This document shows, one piece after another, positions 11,641 through 23,690 of a DNA stretch of 64,000 nt; position 1 is the first letter of the stretch, and every line of letters begins with the position of its first letter. The position numbers and the translations under genes are program-made. The stretch spans positions 1-64,000 of the forward strand of contig CAUPSS010000179.1 of assembly GCA_963514095.1 (NCBI GenBank), read 5' to 3'. The notes below the pieces were generated by a model that saw only the letters and a program-made list of their open reading frames with translations, did no database searches and was not told where the DNA came from. This stretch comes from Eutrigla gurnardus (taxonomy: Eukaryota; Chordata; Actinopteri; Perciformes; Triglidae).

Positions 11641-11816
11641 TTAACCCTAGAACACTATTGCCGGGTGGTTTTCACCCGAGCAAATAAATGTATGTGATTT
11701 TCATTATGCTGCGTTTATCTGAGTGTCATGAATCTCTGGGTAGCTTCAACATTCTCTTTGACATCTTTGATGGCATGGGTGTTTTCCTAATCCAAAACAC
11801 AGTTTTTCCTACAGGC
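11641..11816. mobile_element. Possible TTAA-type element end (one side only)
   Basis: TTAACCCTAGAACAC at 11641 resembles a piggyBac-type end: a TTAA target followed by CCCTAG. A GGGTGGTTTTCACCC hairpin follows, and similar text (GGGTGATTTTCATCC) lies right of the hAT element at 12692. The hAT at 11817 may have inserted into it. No matching right end was found, so this is weak. Confidence 0.3.
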
Positions 11817-12029
11817 CAAGGACGAAATTTTGATTTCAGAAGTGGGGGGGACACAAGTATTTTTAATAAAACTATAACTCTTTCAGTTCACTGTGTTTTC
11901 TAGTAGTTCTTCTAGTTTTCTATTGCTAATTTTAAGTTTACTGTTCCCTTTTTTGATTTGACTGGTTGTAAATCATGTAGCAAAACATTATCACCGAATT
12001 CTAATCCAATAGTAATAATAACAACAATA

Positions 12030-12150
12030 ATAATAATACATTTTATTGATCAGATTATTGAGAGCTTTGTAAATGATGAGGAGGATCTTGAAGTGGATAT
12101 GCTGCTTTATTGGGAGCCAGTGAAGGTGTTGCAGGATGGGTGTAACGCAT
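12030..12150 (-). pseudogene. L2/CR1-type LINE ORF2 C-terminal fragment
   Basis: On the minus strand the frame reads CVTPILQHLHWLPIKQHIHF and then KILLIIYKALNNLI, the signature near the end of the reverse transcriptase protein of L2/CR1/Rex1 LINEs. Only about 40 residues remain. It sits inside the hAT element at 11817-12679. Confidence 0.7.
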
Positions 12151-12167
12151 TTCTTTGAGTAACTTAC

Positions 12168-12218
12168 ACTTCGACTTCTAAAGAAGTCTCTTATGTCCAC
12201 TTTTCTTTTTTTAGACAT
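12168..12218 (-). pseudogene. Retained first coding exon of a hAT transposase
   Basis: On the minus strand ATG at 12218-12216 opens MSKKRKVDIRDFFRSRS (17 codons), followed directly by the splice donor GTAAGT. The Lys/Arg-rich start followed by DIRDFF is typical of the first exon of ZMYM1-like hAT transposases. The rest of the gene has been deleted. Confidence 0.6.
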
Positions 12219-12679
12219 CCTGGCTGCGTCTAATTACCAAACACACACGCACGCGCGCACATACGCACATGGACACCGATTTAAACGTTAATGTAAATAA
12301 AACCTCTGATACTACAATCCTTGTAGCTGACGTGAACCAGGCAGAACAAACTCCCAACTTCCAGTAGCGGACTCCTGTAGGACTCCTGACCGCAGACTAG
12401 CAGACCGTCGGTGGGCAAGCAAGATGGAGTGACAGCGGGGACGGCCAATCACACAAGAAACGGCAGAGCCAATTGAGGAGCTTGTGGGCGGTCTAAACTA
12501 AGGGAAACAGGCTTCAGTTTGAGCGGCCGTTTTCCGCTTGGTCCTAGTGCTTGACGCGTCTCTGTTTACTATAGCTTAACATTGTTTTTGGACGGTAAAA
12601 AGTGCAGGGGACTAAAACTGCCTTTTTAAAAAGTGCAGGGGACATGTCCCCTGTTTCCCCCCCCTAAATTACGTCCGTG

Positions 12680-13180
12680 CTACAGGCACATGTTTGGGTG
12701 ATTTTCATCCAGCAATAGTGATAGAAGGTAAAGTAGTTTACTATCTGTGTGTACCAATGGCATGTAAGGAATAAGGTAAGTAAGAGTGGTTCTGGAATTG
12801 CATGTTGTCTTTATTAAGTGCAGTGGTTATGAATAACTATCACAAAGTGGTGATCTCCCAGAGCATTCATTTTATGATAAGGTTATTTTAGTCAGCTGAC
12901 CTTTTTTACCCATTCGAAATATGACATTTTGTTTCTCTCTCCTGCAACTATTTGTGTGCCACGGACACTGAGCCTTCACCAGGGAAGTCTCAAATATCCC
13001 AGGAATGGGTGGACCAAGAACCAAGTTTCCATCTTCATTATTTTTTAGGGGGGGATTTTTTGTTCCCAAATTCCTAATTTTCTCCAAAATTCCCCATTTT
13101 CTTGTTTCTACTAATGGAAGGGGTTTAAGGAACATCACAAAAAAAAGCTTTTTTCCTATTCTGTAAAGGGTAAAATGCCA
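12680..13180. other. Non-coding stretch
   Basis: No gene is supported. A minus-strand frame at 12872-13138 has no motif I recognise. Text near 13180 onward passes into the LINE remnant. Confidence 0.3.
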
Positions 13181-14425
13181 ATATTAATTTCCTTCAAGAA
13201 ACTCATTCCAAAGGTGAAGATACTCGATTTTGGTCCAAACAATGGGGAGCAACACTTATTTCAGCCACGGCACTTGCAAGTCGCCATCCTTCTGAAAAAC
13301 TTCCAAGGGGCAGGTCATATCCCATATTGCAGATAATAACGGTCATTGGCTGATTCTTATCCTGAACACTGATGAACTGAAATTCTTCCTCATCAACATT
13401 TATGGCTATAATGAGAATAGAGGAAATAAAAAGTTAACTGATCAGATTAGCTTACATTTAGACAACCTCAATTCAACACATTCCACCAACAACATAATAA
13501 TTGGCGGTGACCTTAACCTAGTCAAGGATCAATTCTATGACAGATTTCCTTCCAAATTTTCTACAAGCCACCCAAATTCCATATTCACACATTTCTGTGA
13601 TGAACAAAGCCTGACCGATATATGGAGATAATTAAACCCAGGAATATTCAAATACTCATGGTTCAGCTCAAATCACAAATCCAGATTTGACCACTGGTTA
13701 ATTGCAAAACAATTACTATGTTATGAGATCAGCTCTGATATCTCTGCAGCTCTACTGACTGATCACAGTGCCATTTATCTATGCATAAATGACATAGGGC
13801 CACATTCAAATAAATATTGGAAGTTTAACTCCAGCCTGCTTAAATATAAGCACTACTCCCAAAAGATTAAATTGATGATTACTGAAGTTATTCTGAAGAA
13901 TTAACAACACCCGTCATAAAATGGGAATTCCTTAAATATAAAATACGGCAATTTACAATCACATTCAGTAAAAATTATAAAAAGGAACTCCAAAGAAAGG
14001 AGCTAGACATTATTAAACAATTAAATATGTACTGCAATAACACTGACCCTACTGAAGATGACAAACAGAAAATACTTAATCTACAACCTAAATTAGATGA
14101 AATGTATACTCAAAGAGCAGAGGGGGCCTTTATTAGATCTCGAGCTAAATGGAGAGAGGAGGGGGAGAAGAACTGCTTATTTTTGCGGCTTTGAAAAAAG
14201 GAGACAGGTAAGAAGTAGTATCACATCCTTAATAGTTGATAATATAGAAACTACAGATGAAAAAAATAATTTCCTCAGAAGTCCTTAAATTCTATAGCCA
14301 GCTTTATAGTTCCAAATTTTGGACTGTCAAATATTCTTTAAGGATATAGCTCAATATATTCCCCAAGTGGAGGAAAGCTTCAAACAGACATGTGATAATC
14401 AAATTACAATTACAGAACTTTTTTT
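13181..14425 (+). pseudogene. L1/Tx1-like LINE remnant (endonuclease to pre-RT region)
   Basis: With several frame changes the plus strand encodes the apurinic-type endonuclease of an L1/Tx1-like LINE. Visible blocks are NFLQETHSKGEDTRFW near 13186, INIYGYNENRGNKK near 13400, IIIGGDLNLVKDQ near 13500 and LLTDHSAIYL near 13755. WKFNSSLLKY follows near 13820, and RSRAKWREEGEKNCLF near 14140 is the linker before the reverse transcriptase. In-frame stops (for example near 13628) and frameshifts make it dead. It stops at about 14425, where a different LINE begins, so no reverse transcriptase domain remains. Confidence 0.8.
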
Positions 14426-14426
14426 A

Positions 14427-15442
14427 ATTTAATCTTTATTGAACATGTTAAAAAAATAAAATAATAATTATACAAACTAAATAAAGCGAATGAGCAGTAA
14501 AAAAGAAAGCAAAAAAAGAAAAACAAGCAAATGGGATCCTCAGAATCCTAAGCGATAAATACATGACTCAAATAATATAGTTCATGTTCAAAAGGGATAG
14601 GAAGAAGTTAAAAACTTTTCTGGTCCTACCCCCTCTTATTTTTATAATTATTTATAATTATTAATCATAAACAAATTAAAAATTCAGTTTGAATCAGTCG
14701 GTATCTGATATTTGGCTCGTGGGTTAAAACAAATCACAGCAAAGCAATAACAAAGAGAAGAACAAGAGATAGAGAAAAATACAAAAAAAAAAAAAAACAG
14801 AAATTCAGTGCTCCAGCTCATAAGAATTCAATGTTTTGTCTTTGAAGAGTTTTTTTAGTTTTGATATATTGGCACATTCTTTCATCTCATCATCACAGTT
14901 GTTCCACAGACTAACAGCCTTTGTTGCAATTCAGTGTAATTTTGTATTGGTCCTTATTGGTGGTTTTTTGAATATACAGTTTCCTCATAACTTGTATTTG
15001 CTTTCTCTAAGTTGGAACCACTTTGGATGCCATGAGGCAATTGGTGATTATTTGCTTTGAACATTATTTGTATAGTTTTATAGTCAATCAGATCAAGAAT
15101 TCATCAAGAAATTTAAGTGTTTTTAGTTCAATAAATGGATTTAGACCTAAAACTTAGGACGAAGTCCCGTGAGACTGGTGAAGTCAAAGACAGACCACGA
15201 AGTGGCCGTCCCAGGAAGAAAACGCCCCAAGAAGACCTGTTCCTCATCCTTGCTTCACTGAGGAACCATAGGTTTCCAAACTTATTTTGAGGTTTTTATA
15301 ATGAATTTATCTTCTTACATGCTTAGTTATCCATGGTTTCTCAGCAGATTTTGGTGTCACTATATTCTTTACTAGAGGACAATTTTTTTCATACAATTCA
15401 GCTACAATTTCCATAAATGTTTCATAGGCTTCAGTTGCGCCT
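14427..15442 (-). pseudogene. L2-like LINE fragment on the minus strand (part 2)
   Basis: On the minus strand 15440-15290 reads EAYETFMEIVAELYEKNCPL followed by KPWITKHV, the connector between endonuclease and reverse transcriptase in L2/CR1-type LINEs. Sequence at 14840-15060 and a T-rich left edge near 14427 look like more distal parts of the same or a related LINE. It is interrupted by a Tc1 piece at 15157-15273. The TTAA-flanked element at 15447-16877 separates it from its endonuclease part (16882-17270). Confidence 0.55.
15157..15273 (+). pseudogene. Tc1-like transposase fragment (second helix-turn-helix)
   Basis: A 39-codon plus-strand frame reads RTKSRETGEVKDRPRSGRPR, then KKTPQEDLFLILASLRNHRF. 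The Arg-Glu-Thr-Gly start and the GRPR motif between two helix-turn-helix DNA-binding units are diagnostic for Tc1/mariner transposases. No inverted ends or catalytic DDE part are nearby. Confidence 0.75.
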
Positions 15443-15446
15443 TTAA

Positions 15447-16877
15447 AGGGGCCATATTATGAAAAACAGGTTTTCTCTGGTCTCTACACCTATAAACTGG
15501 TCCTCCCTGAGCCTGCCAACTCCCAGGATGAGGAAAACAAGCAATTCCTGCATGGTATCTGCAGCCCAACCTCTGGTAAAACGGTGCTCCTACAGGCTGT
15601 TCAGATTCAGCTTCTTTCCTTACATAACGAAAGGAGCACGATGATAGGAGATCCGAAAGGGGGGCGTTTCGCAACACAGCACTGACAGCCGACAGTGCAG
15701 ATGGAGAAAGCGGACAGACAGCGCCAACCAGAGACCCACGGAGTGCGCTGACGAGAGCATGGACAGACCGACAGCAGGACTGAAAGCCCGGGCCGACAGC
15801 AGCACGGACCGGCACAGACCGACAGCATGCACGGACCCACAGCGCGCACAGACCCACAGCGCGCACGGACCCCCAGCGCGCACGGAGAGTGGACCGACAT
15901 CACGGACAGACAGCGTGGGAGGGAGAGCAAGACCGACAGACCCATAGCGTGCACTGAGAGCACCCACGGAGAGCAGCACGGAGAGCGCACACGGAGAGCA
16001 TGCACGGAGAGCACGGGCAGACAGCGCACACGGACCCACAGCGCGCACGGACCCACAGCACGCACGGAGTGTGGACCAACATCACGGACAGACAGCGCGG
16101 GAGAGCGCGACCGACAGACCCATAGCGTGCACTGAGAGCACGTACTCGCACGGAGAGCAAGGGCAGACAGCGCGCACGGAGAGCACGCAAGGAGAGCATG
16201 CACGGAGAGCATGGGCAGACAGCACGCATGGACCCACAGCGTGCACGGAGAGTGCAGCCCAACTTACCGGTCATGGGGCTGGGTGATCTGGCTGGTGCTC
16301 CGTGAATAAATTCCTGTGCAGGTGAAGCTGGAGATAATCCTCCCTCTGTCTCACGCGCTCTGGTGCGTCTTCTGCTGCCTCCGGTCGGACGGGAACCCGG
16401 GGGCGTGTGTCCGACAGAGCACCATGCACGGCGGTCCGGGTCTGGTCTCTTGCGTTTCATTTTTACGGCTAACCACTTCACATCGGGCTCCTTCAGTAAC
16501 GAGGGTCAGTACAAAGCTGGCTTTGCCTCGACACTAGCCCTAGTAAAAGTATCTGTCCCTACAATACGGTCCCCAGCAACTTCACCTGAGCCACATAGGC
16601 GAGCCATAGCTATACATCCACATAAACATTGCCGCATGCTGCTGCAGCACAAGTGGCATCCTGTCTCTCTCCAAGTAGGCGATGACAGACGGAGCTCATT
16701 AGCATTTAAAGGTGCAGACACAGAAACAGCATGTTCTCAGTAGAGCTCATTTGAGCAACCTTTAGACAGCTGAAATTCAGGACCACAGATGGGTTTGGGG
16801 CAATGCATATCGAATACAGTGTTGTTGGACCTCTGACAGCTGTGTGAAATTGATGAAAACAGTATAATATGTGACCT
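15447..16877. mobile_element. TTAA-flanked element with internal minisatellite
   Basis: TTAA lies on both sides (15443-15446 and 16878-16881). Just inside, the ends are roughly inverted: AGGGGCCATATTAT on the left, ATAATATGTGACCT on the right. TTAA targets occur for piggyBac and Kolobok. No transposase is visible; the ORFs crossing 15600-16480 on both strands are by-products of the GC-rich minisatellite. It splits an L2-like LINE in two. Confidence 0.65.
15755..16255. repeat. GC-rich minisatellite
   Basis: About 500 bases are built from short interchangeable units such as CACGGAGAGCA, GCGCGCACGGACCCACA and GACAGACAGCG. Long open frames on both strands rich in Cys/Val/Ser/Arg or Arg/Thr/Gly arise from it and should not be read as genes. 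Confidence 0.85.
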
Positions 16878-16881
16878 TTAA

Positions 16882-17270
16882 CATATATACCATGTTCCAG
16901 TCTTGTTTTTGTAGGTCTTCTTAAAAGGAATTAATAGAATTTTGTGGTTTGTGTCTGATTATTTCCAATGTTGTGATTTCCTTTTTTATCCTTGTGCAAC
17001 TCTGTATGGTTGCAAAGACTGGCAGGTGATTGCTTGTGTCATTTAATACTAAACCACTGTGAATTTTCCTATCCCCAGATATTTGTGAATATATTTGTGT
17101 GTGTTGTTAGTCTGGTTGGACGTGTGATTGTAGAATATAGGCTGTTGCTATACATTGAATCGATAAGTTCTGCTGTTGAATTGTGTTCTTGCAGGTTTAA
17201 TAAATCAATATTGAAGTCACCACAGACAAACACCATTTTCTTGTTATTAGGGCCACGGGGCAAGAGCCCC
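16882..17270 (-). pseudogene. L2-like LINE endonuclease fragment (part 1)
   Basis: The minus-strand frame from 17263 reads KKMVFVCGDFNIDLLN, then STAELIDSMYSNSLYSTITR and PTRLTTHTNIF. The CGDFNIDL block and the PTRxT block are characteristic of the apurinic-type endonuclease of L2/CR1-like LINEs. The continuation is at 14427-15442, beyond the TTAA-flanked element. Confidence 0.7.
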
Positions 17271-17330
17271 GAGCACTGGCCCCTACAGCTATGAAATAGC
17301 TGCAGGGACGCCCGAGCACCTGGATTTTTT
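17248..17330. repeat. Short double-hairpin cassette before the tandem array
   Basis: GGGGCAAGAGCCCC and CAGCTATGAAATAGCTG each fold back on themselves within 80 bases, just left of the hairpin array. This looks like one terminus of the composite repeat family. Function unknown. Confidence 0.45.
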
Positions 17331-17352
17331 CCTACTTATTATTATTATTATT

Positions 17353-17714
17353 GGTGGAAATGCTTTAAAGCATTTCCAACCTATGTTATCCTAATCTTTA
17401 TTTGGTGGAAATGCTTGAAAGCATTTCCAACCTGTTATCCTAATCTTTATTGGTGGAAATGCTTTCAAGCATTTCCAACCTATGTTATTCTAATCTTTAT
17501 TGGTGGAAATGCTTTCAAGCATTTCCAACCTATGTTATCCTAATCTTTATTATTTTTGGTGGAAATGCTTTCAAGCATTTCCAACCTATGTTATCCTAAT
17601 CTTTATTATTTTTGGTGGAAATGCTTTCAAGCATTTCCAACCTATGTTATCCTAATCTTTATTATTGGTGGAAATGCTTTCAAGCATTTCCAACCTATGT
17701 TATCCTAATCTTTA
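17353..17714. repeat. Seven-copy array of a hairpin unit (48-56 bp)
   Basis: Units start at 17353, 17404, 17452, 17502, 17558, 17614 and 17667. Each holds GGAAATGCTT, a two-base centre, and AAGCATTTCC, so every unit folds into a 10-bp hairpin, followed by ACCTATGTTATCCTAATC. Related GCATTTCC/GGAAATGC hairpins cap the right ends of the large units near 20270-20310, 23625-23665 and 55950-55985. Confidence 0.9.
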
Positions 17715-20320
17715 TTTTTCATATTATTATTCTTCTTCCGTACGTTTTTCGGTCGCCTCTAACTTCTACATACTTTCAGGTACAAAAACCATTCAACTAT
17801 CAAAATGTTCAGCTCTTTCAGCTCTTTTATGCTCACCTTCAACCTTTTTTCTAGCTTTCATACTTTTTCATATATTCAGTTTTTTCCATATTTTTTTTTC
17901 AATGCATTCCTATGGAGATCAGCCTAAAAACCTCTTTAACATCCTCCTCTTTGAACTCCGACTAGTTTCACATACTTCCACCTACAGACTCCATTTAAAC
18001 TTTAAACAATCTACAAGACTTTGAACTATAAAACTCTTTATCAGTTTTTTGATATCTTTTACAGTTTTTCTATAATCACAGTTTATGTTTTATGGTTTTT
18101 TCAGACCTCACCAGAGTTTATAATGGGTGTGTATTGCGCCTGCTAGAGTGCGTGACATCATCGTTAGAGTGTGAGGGCTCCTCGACATACTTCAGATTTT
18201 TTTCTTTTCCAAACTCCTCCCGGCCACAATTTTCACTCTACACACGTGATCTTTTCCAATTTTGTAGAGAAACTTGTCCTGTCTCTCACAATGTGATCAA
18301 AAACTCTGTGAGATTTACAGAATTTGAACTAGCAACCTCTAAGTGCGGCCAAGTCTCTTTTTCTTCTCATTCGATCTAAGGCAAATCGAGAAGCAGATTT
18401 TCAAAGAAATGCTGAAAATCACACATTTCTAACTCGCCCTAGCGTCCACATTTCTGACACTAGGAAAAAATAAAAGTGACCAGTGTCTTCAGCAGAGTCT
18501 TGTGGCGCTAACGGTGCGAAAATTTTGGCAATACGACTTTCGGTGTGAGCGTGAGAAGCTTTTGTTCGGACCCTCCGAAATGGAGGAATAGAGACAGGCT
18601 CTAGACAGTTACACAGGCGCGTAGATGGCTTTGATCTCTGTGGCTTTGATCTTTAGAAGTGACAGCAGGTGTGCTCTGATTGGCGGACAGGAGCGGCAGA
18701 CAGGAGCAGTCAGTGGGATTTGTAGTTTTTTTTGTCAAACATCGTCTGCTCAAACATACTTTCACCTAGAAACTCCATTTAAACTGTAAAATGTATACAC
18801 AAGTCTGTCTATCTCTCTCTGTCTCACTCTCTGTCTGTCTGACTACTACTACTACTACTTCTACTACTAGCCTACTACTGATACTACGTCCACTGCTCGT
18901 ACTTGTACTAGTACTACTACTACTAGCCTACTAATGATACTATGTCCATTACTTGTAATAGTACTACTACTAATACTACTAGTACTAGCCTACTACTGAT
19001 ACTACCTCCACTACTTGTAGCAGTACTAGTACTACTACTACTACTACTACTTCTTCTACTAGCCTACTACTGATACTACTTCTAATACTTCTACTACTAG
19101 CCTACTACTGATACTTCCTCCACTACTTGTAGTAGTACTACTACTACTACTACTTCTTCTACTACTGATACTACGTCCACTACTTGAACTTGTACTAGTA
19201 CTACTACTGATACTATGTCCACTACTTGTAATAGTACTACTAGTACTACTACTAGCCTACTACTGATACTACCTCCACTACTTGTAGTAGTACTAGTACT
19301 ACGTCTACTACTGATACTACGTCCACTACTTGAACTTTTACTCGTACTACTACTCCTTTTGCTACTAGCCTACTACTGATACCATGTCCACTACTTGTAC
19401 TAGTACTAGTACTACTTCTAGTTTACTACTGATACTACCTCCACTACTTGTAGTAGTACTAGGACTACTACTACTAGTACTTCTACTTCTACTACTACTA
19501 ATACTACTAATACTTGTACTAATATTACTAGTACTAGTAGTACTTCTACTTCTACTACTACTAATGCTTGTACTAATATTACTAGTACTACTGCTAATAC
19601 TACTGCTACTACTAATACTACTTTTACTAATAATACTAGTATTACTGCTACTACTACTACTACTACTACTGATACTACTCCTACTACTTCTATTAGTACC
19701 CTACTAATACTAAAAACAAAAAGAACATTCAAATATTAAAATGTTCAGCTCTTTATGGACATTTCAACATGTCTTCAACATTTTTTTGCCTTTCATATTC
19801 TTTTCAAATATTCAGGTTTTTCATATTTGTTCAGCTATTTAGCTTATTTCATACATTTGCAGATATTAAGCTTTCTTAATATTATTTTAAAATATTTAGC
19901 TTTTTTCATAATTTTGCACATGTTCAGCTTTTTCAAAATTCTCTTCAACTATTCAGCTTTTTGAATATTCTCTTCAACTATTCAGCTTTTTCAAAATTCT
20001 CTTCAACTATTCAGCTTTTTGAATATTCTCTTCAACTATTCAGCTTTTTGAATATTCTCTTCAACTATTCAGCTTTTTCAAACTTTTGCACATATTCAGC
20101 TTTTTTGATATTCTCTTCAACTATTCAGCTTTTTCAAACTTTTGCACATATTCAGCTTTTTTGAATATTCTCTTGAAATATTCAGCTTTTTTAATATTTT
20201 CTTCAAATACTCTGCTTTTTTAATATTTTCTTCAAATATTCAGCTTTTTTTTCAGTGTTGCTTCAGCATTAAAGCATTTCCACGTATTTCCGCAGGAAAT
20301 GCATTTTCTAGTTTTTTTTA
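17714..20320. repeat. Composite repeat, tandem unit 1
   Basis: Order of parts: TTCTTCCGTACGTTTTT start; a unique-looking block with AGAGTGCGTGACATCAT and CTCCTCCCGGCCACAAT; a CAGTCAGTGGGATTTGTAG block; a (TAC)n-rich tract (18841-19690); an AT-rich array of TTCAGCTTTTT units (about 19740-20250); and a terminal GCATTTCC...GGAAATGC hairpin. Unit 2 repeats the same order. Leu/Val-rich ORFs over the TAC tract are artefacts. Confidence 0.85.
18841..19690. repeat. (TAC)n-rich tract, unit 1
   Basis: About 850 bases of TAC trinucleotides interrupted by higher-order phrases such as AGCCTACTACTGATACTAC and GTCCACTACTTGTA. The higher-order pattern indicates repeated expansion of a longer motif, not simple slippage alone. 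Confidence 0.9.
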
Positions 20321-23300
20321 TTATTCTTCTTCCGTACGTTTTTTGGTCGCCTCTAGCTTCTGCATACTTTCAGCTACAAAAACCATTCAACTATCAAAAT
20401 GTTCAGCTTTTTCAGCTCTTTCCGGGACATCTTCAACATTTTTTCAGCCTTTCATACTTTTTCATATATTCAGCCTTTTCCATATTTTTTTTCAATGCAT
20501 TCCTATGGAGATCAGCCTAAAAACCTCTTTAACATCCTCCTCTTTGAACTCCGACTTTTTTCACATACTTCCACCTACAGACTCCATTTAAACTTTAAAC
20601 AATCTACAAGACTTTGAACTATAAAACTCTTATTCAGTTTTTTGATATCTTTTACAGTTTTTCTATAATCACAGTTTATGTTTTATGTTTTTTTCAGACC
20701 TCATCAGAGTTTATAATGGGTGTGTATTGCGCGTGCTAGAGTGGGTGACATCATCGCTTAGAGTGTGAGAGCAGCCCAAGACACTTGAGATTTTTTTTCT
20801 TTCCAAACTCCTCCCGGCCACAATTTACACTCTACACACGTGATATTTTCCAATTTTGTAGACAAACTTGTCCTGTCTCTGACAATGTGATCAAAAACTC
20901 TGTGAGATTTACAGAATTTGAACTAGCAACCTCTAAGCGCGGCCACGTCGGTTTTTCTCCCCATTGACTTACAATACAAATTGAGAAACAGATTTTCAAA
21001 GAAACCTGAAATGAGGAGCATTTCTAACTCGCCCTAGCGTCCACATTTCTGAGACTAGGAAAAAATGAAAGTGATCAGTGTCTTCAGCAGGGTCTTGTAG
21101 CGCTAACGGTGCGAACATTTTGGCAATACGACTTTCGGTGTGAGCGTGAGAAGCTTTTGTTCGGACCCTCCAAAATGGAGGAATAGAGACAGGCTCTAGA
21201 CAGTTACACAGGCGCGTAGATGGCTTTGATCTCTGTGGCTTTGATCTTTAGAAGTGACAGCAGGTGTGCTCTGATTGGCGGACAGGAGCGGCAGACAGGA
21301 GCAGTCAGTGGGATTTGTAGTTTTTTTTGTCAAACATCGTCTGCTGAGGCATACTTTCACCTAGAAACTCCATTTAAACTTTAAAATGTCTGTCTATCTC
21401 TCTCTGTCTCACTCAGAAGTGACAGCAGGTGTGCTCTGATTGGCGGACAGGAGCGGCAGACAGGAGCAGTCAGTGGGATTTGTAGTTTTTTTTGTCAAAC
21501 ATCTTCTGCTCAAACATACTTTCACCTAGAAACTCCATTTAAACTTTAAAATGTATACACAAGTCTGTCTATCTCTCTCTGTCTCACTCTCTGTCTGTCT
21601 GACTACTACTACTACTACTTCTACTACTAGCCTACTACTGATACTACGTCCACTTCTCGTACTTGTACTAGTACTACTTCTACTGCTACTACTAGCCTAC
21701 TACTGATACTATGTCCACTACTTGTAATAGTACTACTACTAATACTACTAGTACTAGCCTACTACTGATACTACCTCCACTACTTGTAGTCGTACTAGTA
21801 CTACTACTACTACTACTACTACTTCTTCTACTAGCCTACTACTGATACTACTTCTAATACTTCTACTACTAGCCTACTACTGATACTTCCTCCACTACTT
21901 GTAGTACTACTACTACTACTACTTCTTCTACTACTGATACTACGTCCACTACTTGAACTTGTACTAGTACTACTACTGATACTATGTCCACTACTTGTAA
22001 TAGTACTACTACTACTACTACTAGCCTACTACTGATACTACCTCCACTACTTGTAGTAGTACTAGTACTACTACTACGTCTACTACTGATACTACGTCCA
22101 CTACTTGAACTTTTACTCGTACTACTACTCCTTTTGCTACTAGCCTACTACTGATACTATGTCCACTACTTGTAATAGTACTACTACTAATACTACTACT
22201 ACTAGCCTACTACTGATACTACCTCCACTACTTGTAGTAGTACTAGTACTACAACTACTACTACTACTTCTACTACTAGCCTACTACTGATACTACGTCC
22301 ACTACTTGTACTTGTACTAGTACTACAACTGCTTCTACTACTAGCCTACTAGTGATACTACGTCCACTGCTCGTACTTGTACTAGTACTACTACTACTGC
22401 TACTACTAGCCTACTACTGATACTATGTCCACTACTTGTAATAGTACTACTACTAATACTACTAGTACTAGCCTACTACTGATACTACCTCCACTACTTG
22501 TAGTAGTACTAGTACTACTACTACTTCTTCTACTAGCCTACTACTGATACTACTTCTAATACTTCTACTACTAGCCTACTACTGATACTTCCTCCACTAC
22601 TTGTAGTAGTACTACTACTACTACTACTTCTTCTACTACTGATACTACCTCCACTACTTGTAGTAGTACTAGTACTACTACTACGTCTACTACTGATACT
22701 ACGTCCACTACTTGAACTTTTACTCGTACTACTACTCCTTTTGCTACTAGCCTACTACTGATACCATGTCCACTACTTGTACTTGTACTAGTACTAGTAC
22801 TACTTCTAGTTTACTACTGATACTACCTCCACTACTTGTAGTAGTACTAGGACTACTACTACTAGTACTTCTACTTCTACTAATACTACTAATACTTGTA
22901 CTAATATTACTAGTTCTAGTAGTACTTCTACTTCTACTACTACTAATAATACTAATACTTGTACTAATATTACTAGTACTACTGCTAATACTACTGCTAC
23001 TACTAATACTGCTTTTACTAATAATACTAGTATTACTGCTACTACTACTACTACTGATACTACTCCTACTACTTCTATTAGTACCCTACTAATACTAAAA
23101 ACAAAAAGAACATTCAAATATTAAAATGTTCAGCTCTTTATGGACATTTCAACATGTCTTCAACATTTTTTTGCCTTTCATATTCTTTTCAAATATTCAG
23201 GTTTTTCATATTTGTTCAGCTATTTAGCTTATTTCATACATTTGCAGATATTAAGCTTTCTTAATATTATTTTCAAATATTTAGCTTTTTTCATAATTTT

Positions 23301-23690
23301 GCACATGTTCAGCTTTTTCCAAATTCTCCTCAACTATTCAGCTTTTTGAATATTCTCTTCAGCTATTCAGATTTTCAAACTTTTTGCATATTCAGCTTTT
23401 TTTAATATTCTCTTCAACTATTCAGCTTTTTCAAACTTTTTGCATATTCAGCTTTTTTAATATTCTCTTGAAATATTCAGCTTTTTCATACTTTTGCACA
23501 TATTCAGCTTTTTGAATATTCTCTTGAAATATTCAGCTTTTTAAATATTTTCTTCAAATATTCAGCTTTTTTAATATTTTCTTCAAATATTCAGCTTTTT
23601 TTTCAGTGTTGCTTCAGCATTAAAGCATTTCCACGTATTTCCGCAGGAAATACATTTTCTAGTCTTTATCTTTATTATTATTCTTCCGTA
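20320..23690. repeat. Composite repeat, tandem unit 2
   Basis: Same part order as unit 1, but longer (about 3.4 kb). The CAGTCAGTGGGATTTGTAG block is duplicated (near 21300 and 21470) and the TAC tract is nearly twice as long (21601-23090). It ends with the same GCATTTCC...GGAAAT hairpin near 23625-23660. Confidence 0.85.
21601..23090. repeat. (TAC)n-rich tract, unit 2
   Basis: About 1.5 kb of TAC repeats with the same higher-order phrases as unit 1. The phrase with GTCCACTACTTGAACTTTTA occurs twice (near 22100 and 22700), which suggests an internal duplication of roughly 600 bases within this tract. Confidence 0.9.

Larger units (their letters stand above)
11817..12679 (-). mobile_element. 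Non-autonomous hAT, 863 bp, perfect 8-bp target duplication
   Basis: The left end is CAAGGACGAAATTT and the right end, read inverted, is CACGGACGTAATTT. CTACAGGC flanks both sides (11809-11816 and 12680-12687). A first transposase exon survives on the minus strand at 12168-12218. A LINE fragment lies at 12030-12150, inside what would have been the first intron. Confidence 0.9.

Noticed and set aside
12872..13138. Possible piggyBac transposase tail on the minus strand
   Set aside because: An adjacent TTAA-type end made this attractive, but no conserved Cys-rich tail or catalytic Asp is visible.
15402..16481. Overlapping ORFs of 140-200 codons rich in Cys, Val, Ser and Arg
   Set aside because: They arise from the GC-rich minisatellite, are open on both strands and show no domain.
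17353..17714. CRISPR-like array
   Set aside because: Regular repeats are present, but the spacers are also repeated, units are hairpins in a vertebrate repeat context, and no cas genes exist.
19384..19732. Long Leu/Val-rich ORFs on both strands (also at 22766-23117)
   Set aside because: They are translations of the (TAC)n tract in different frames; the trinucleotide has few stops in these frames.
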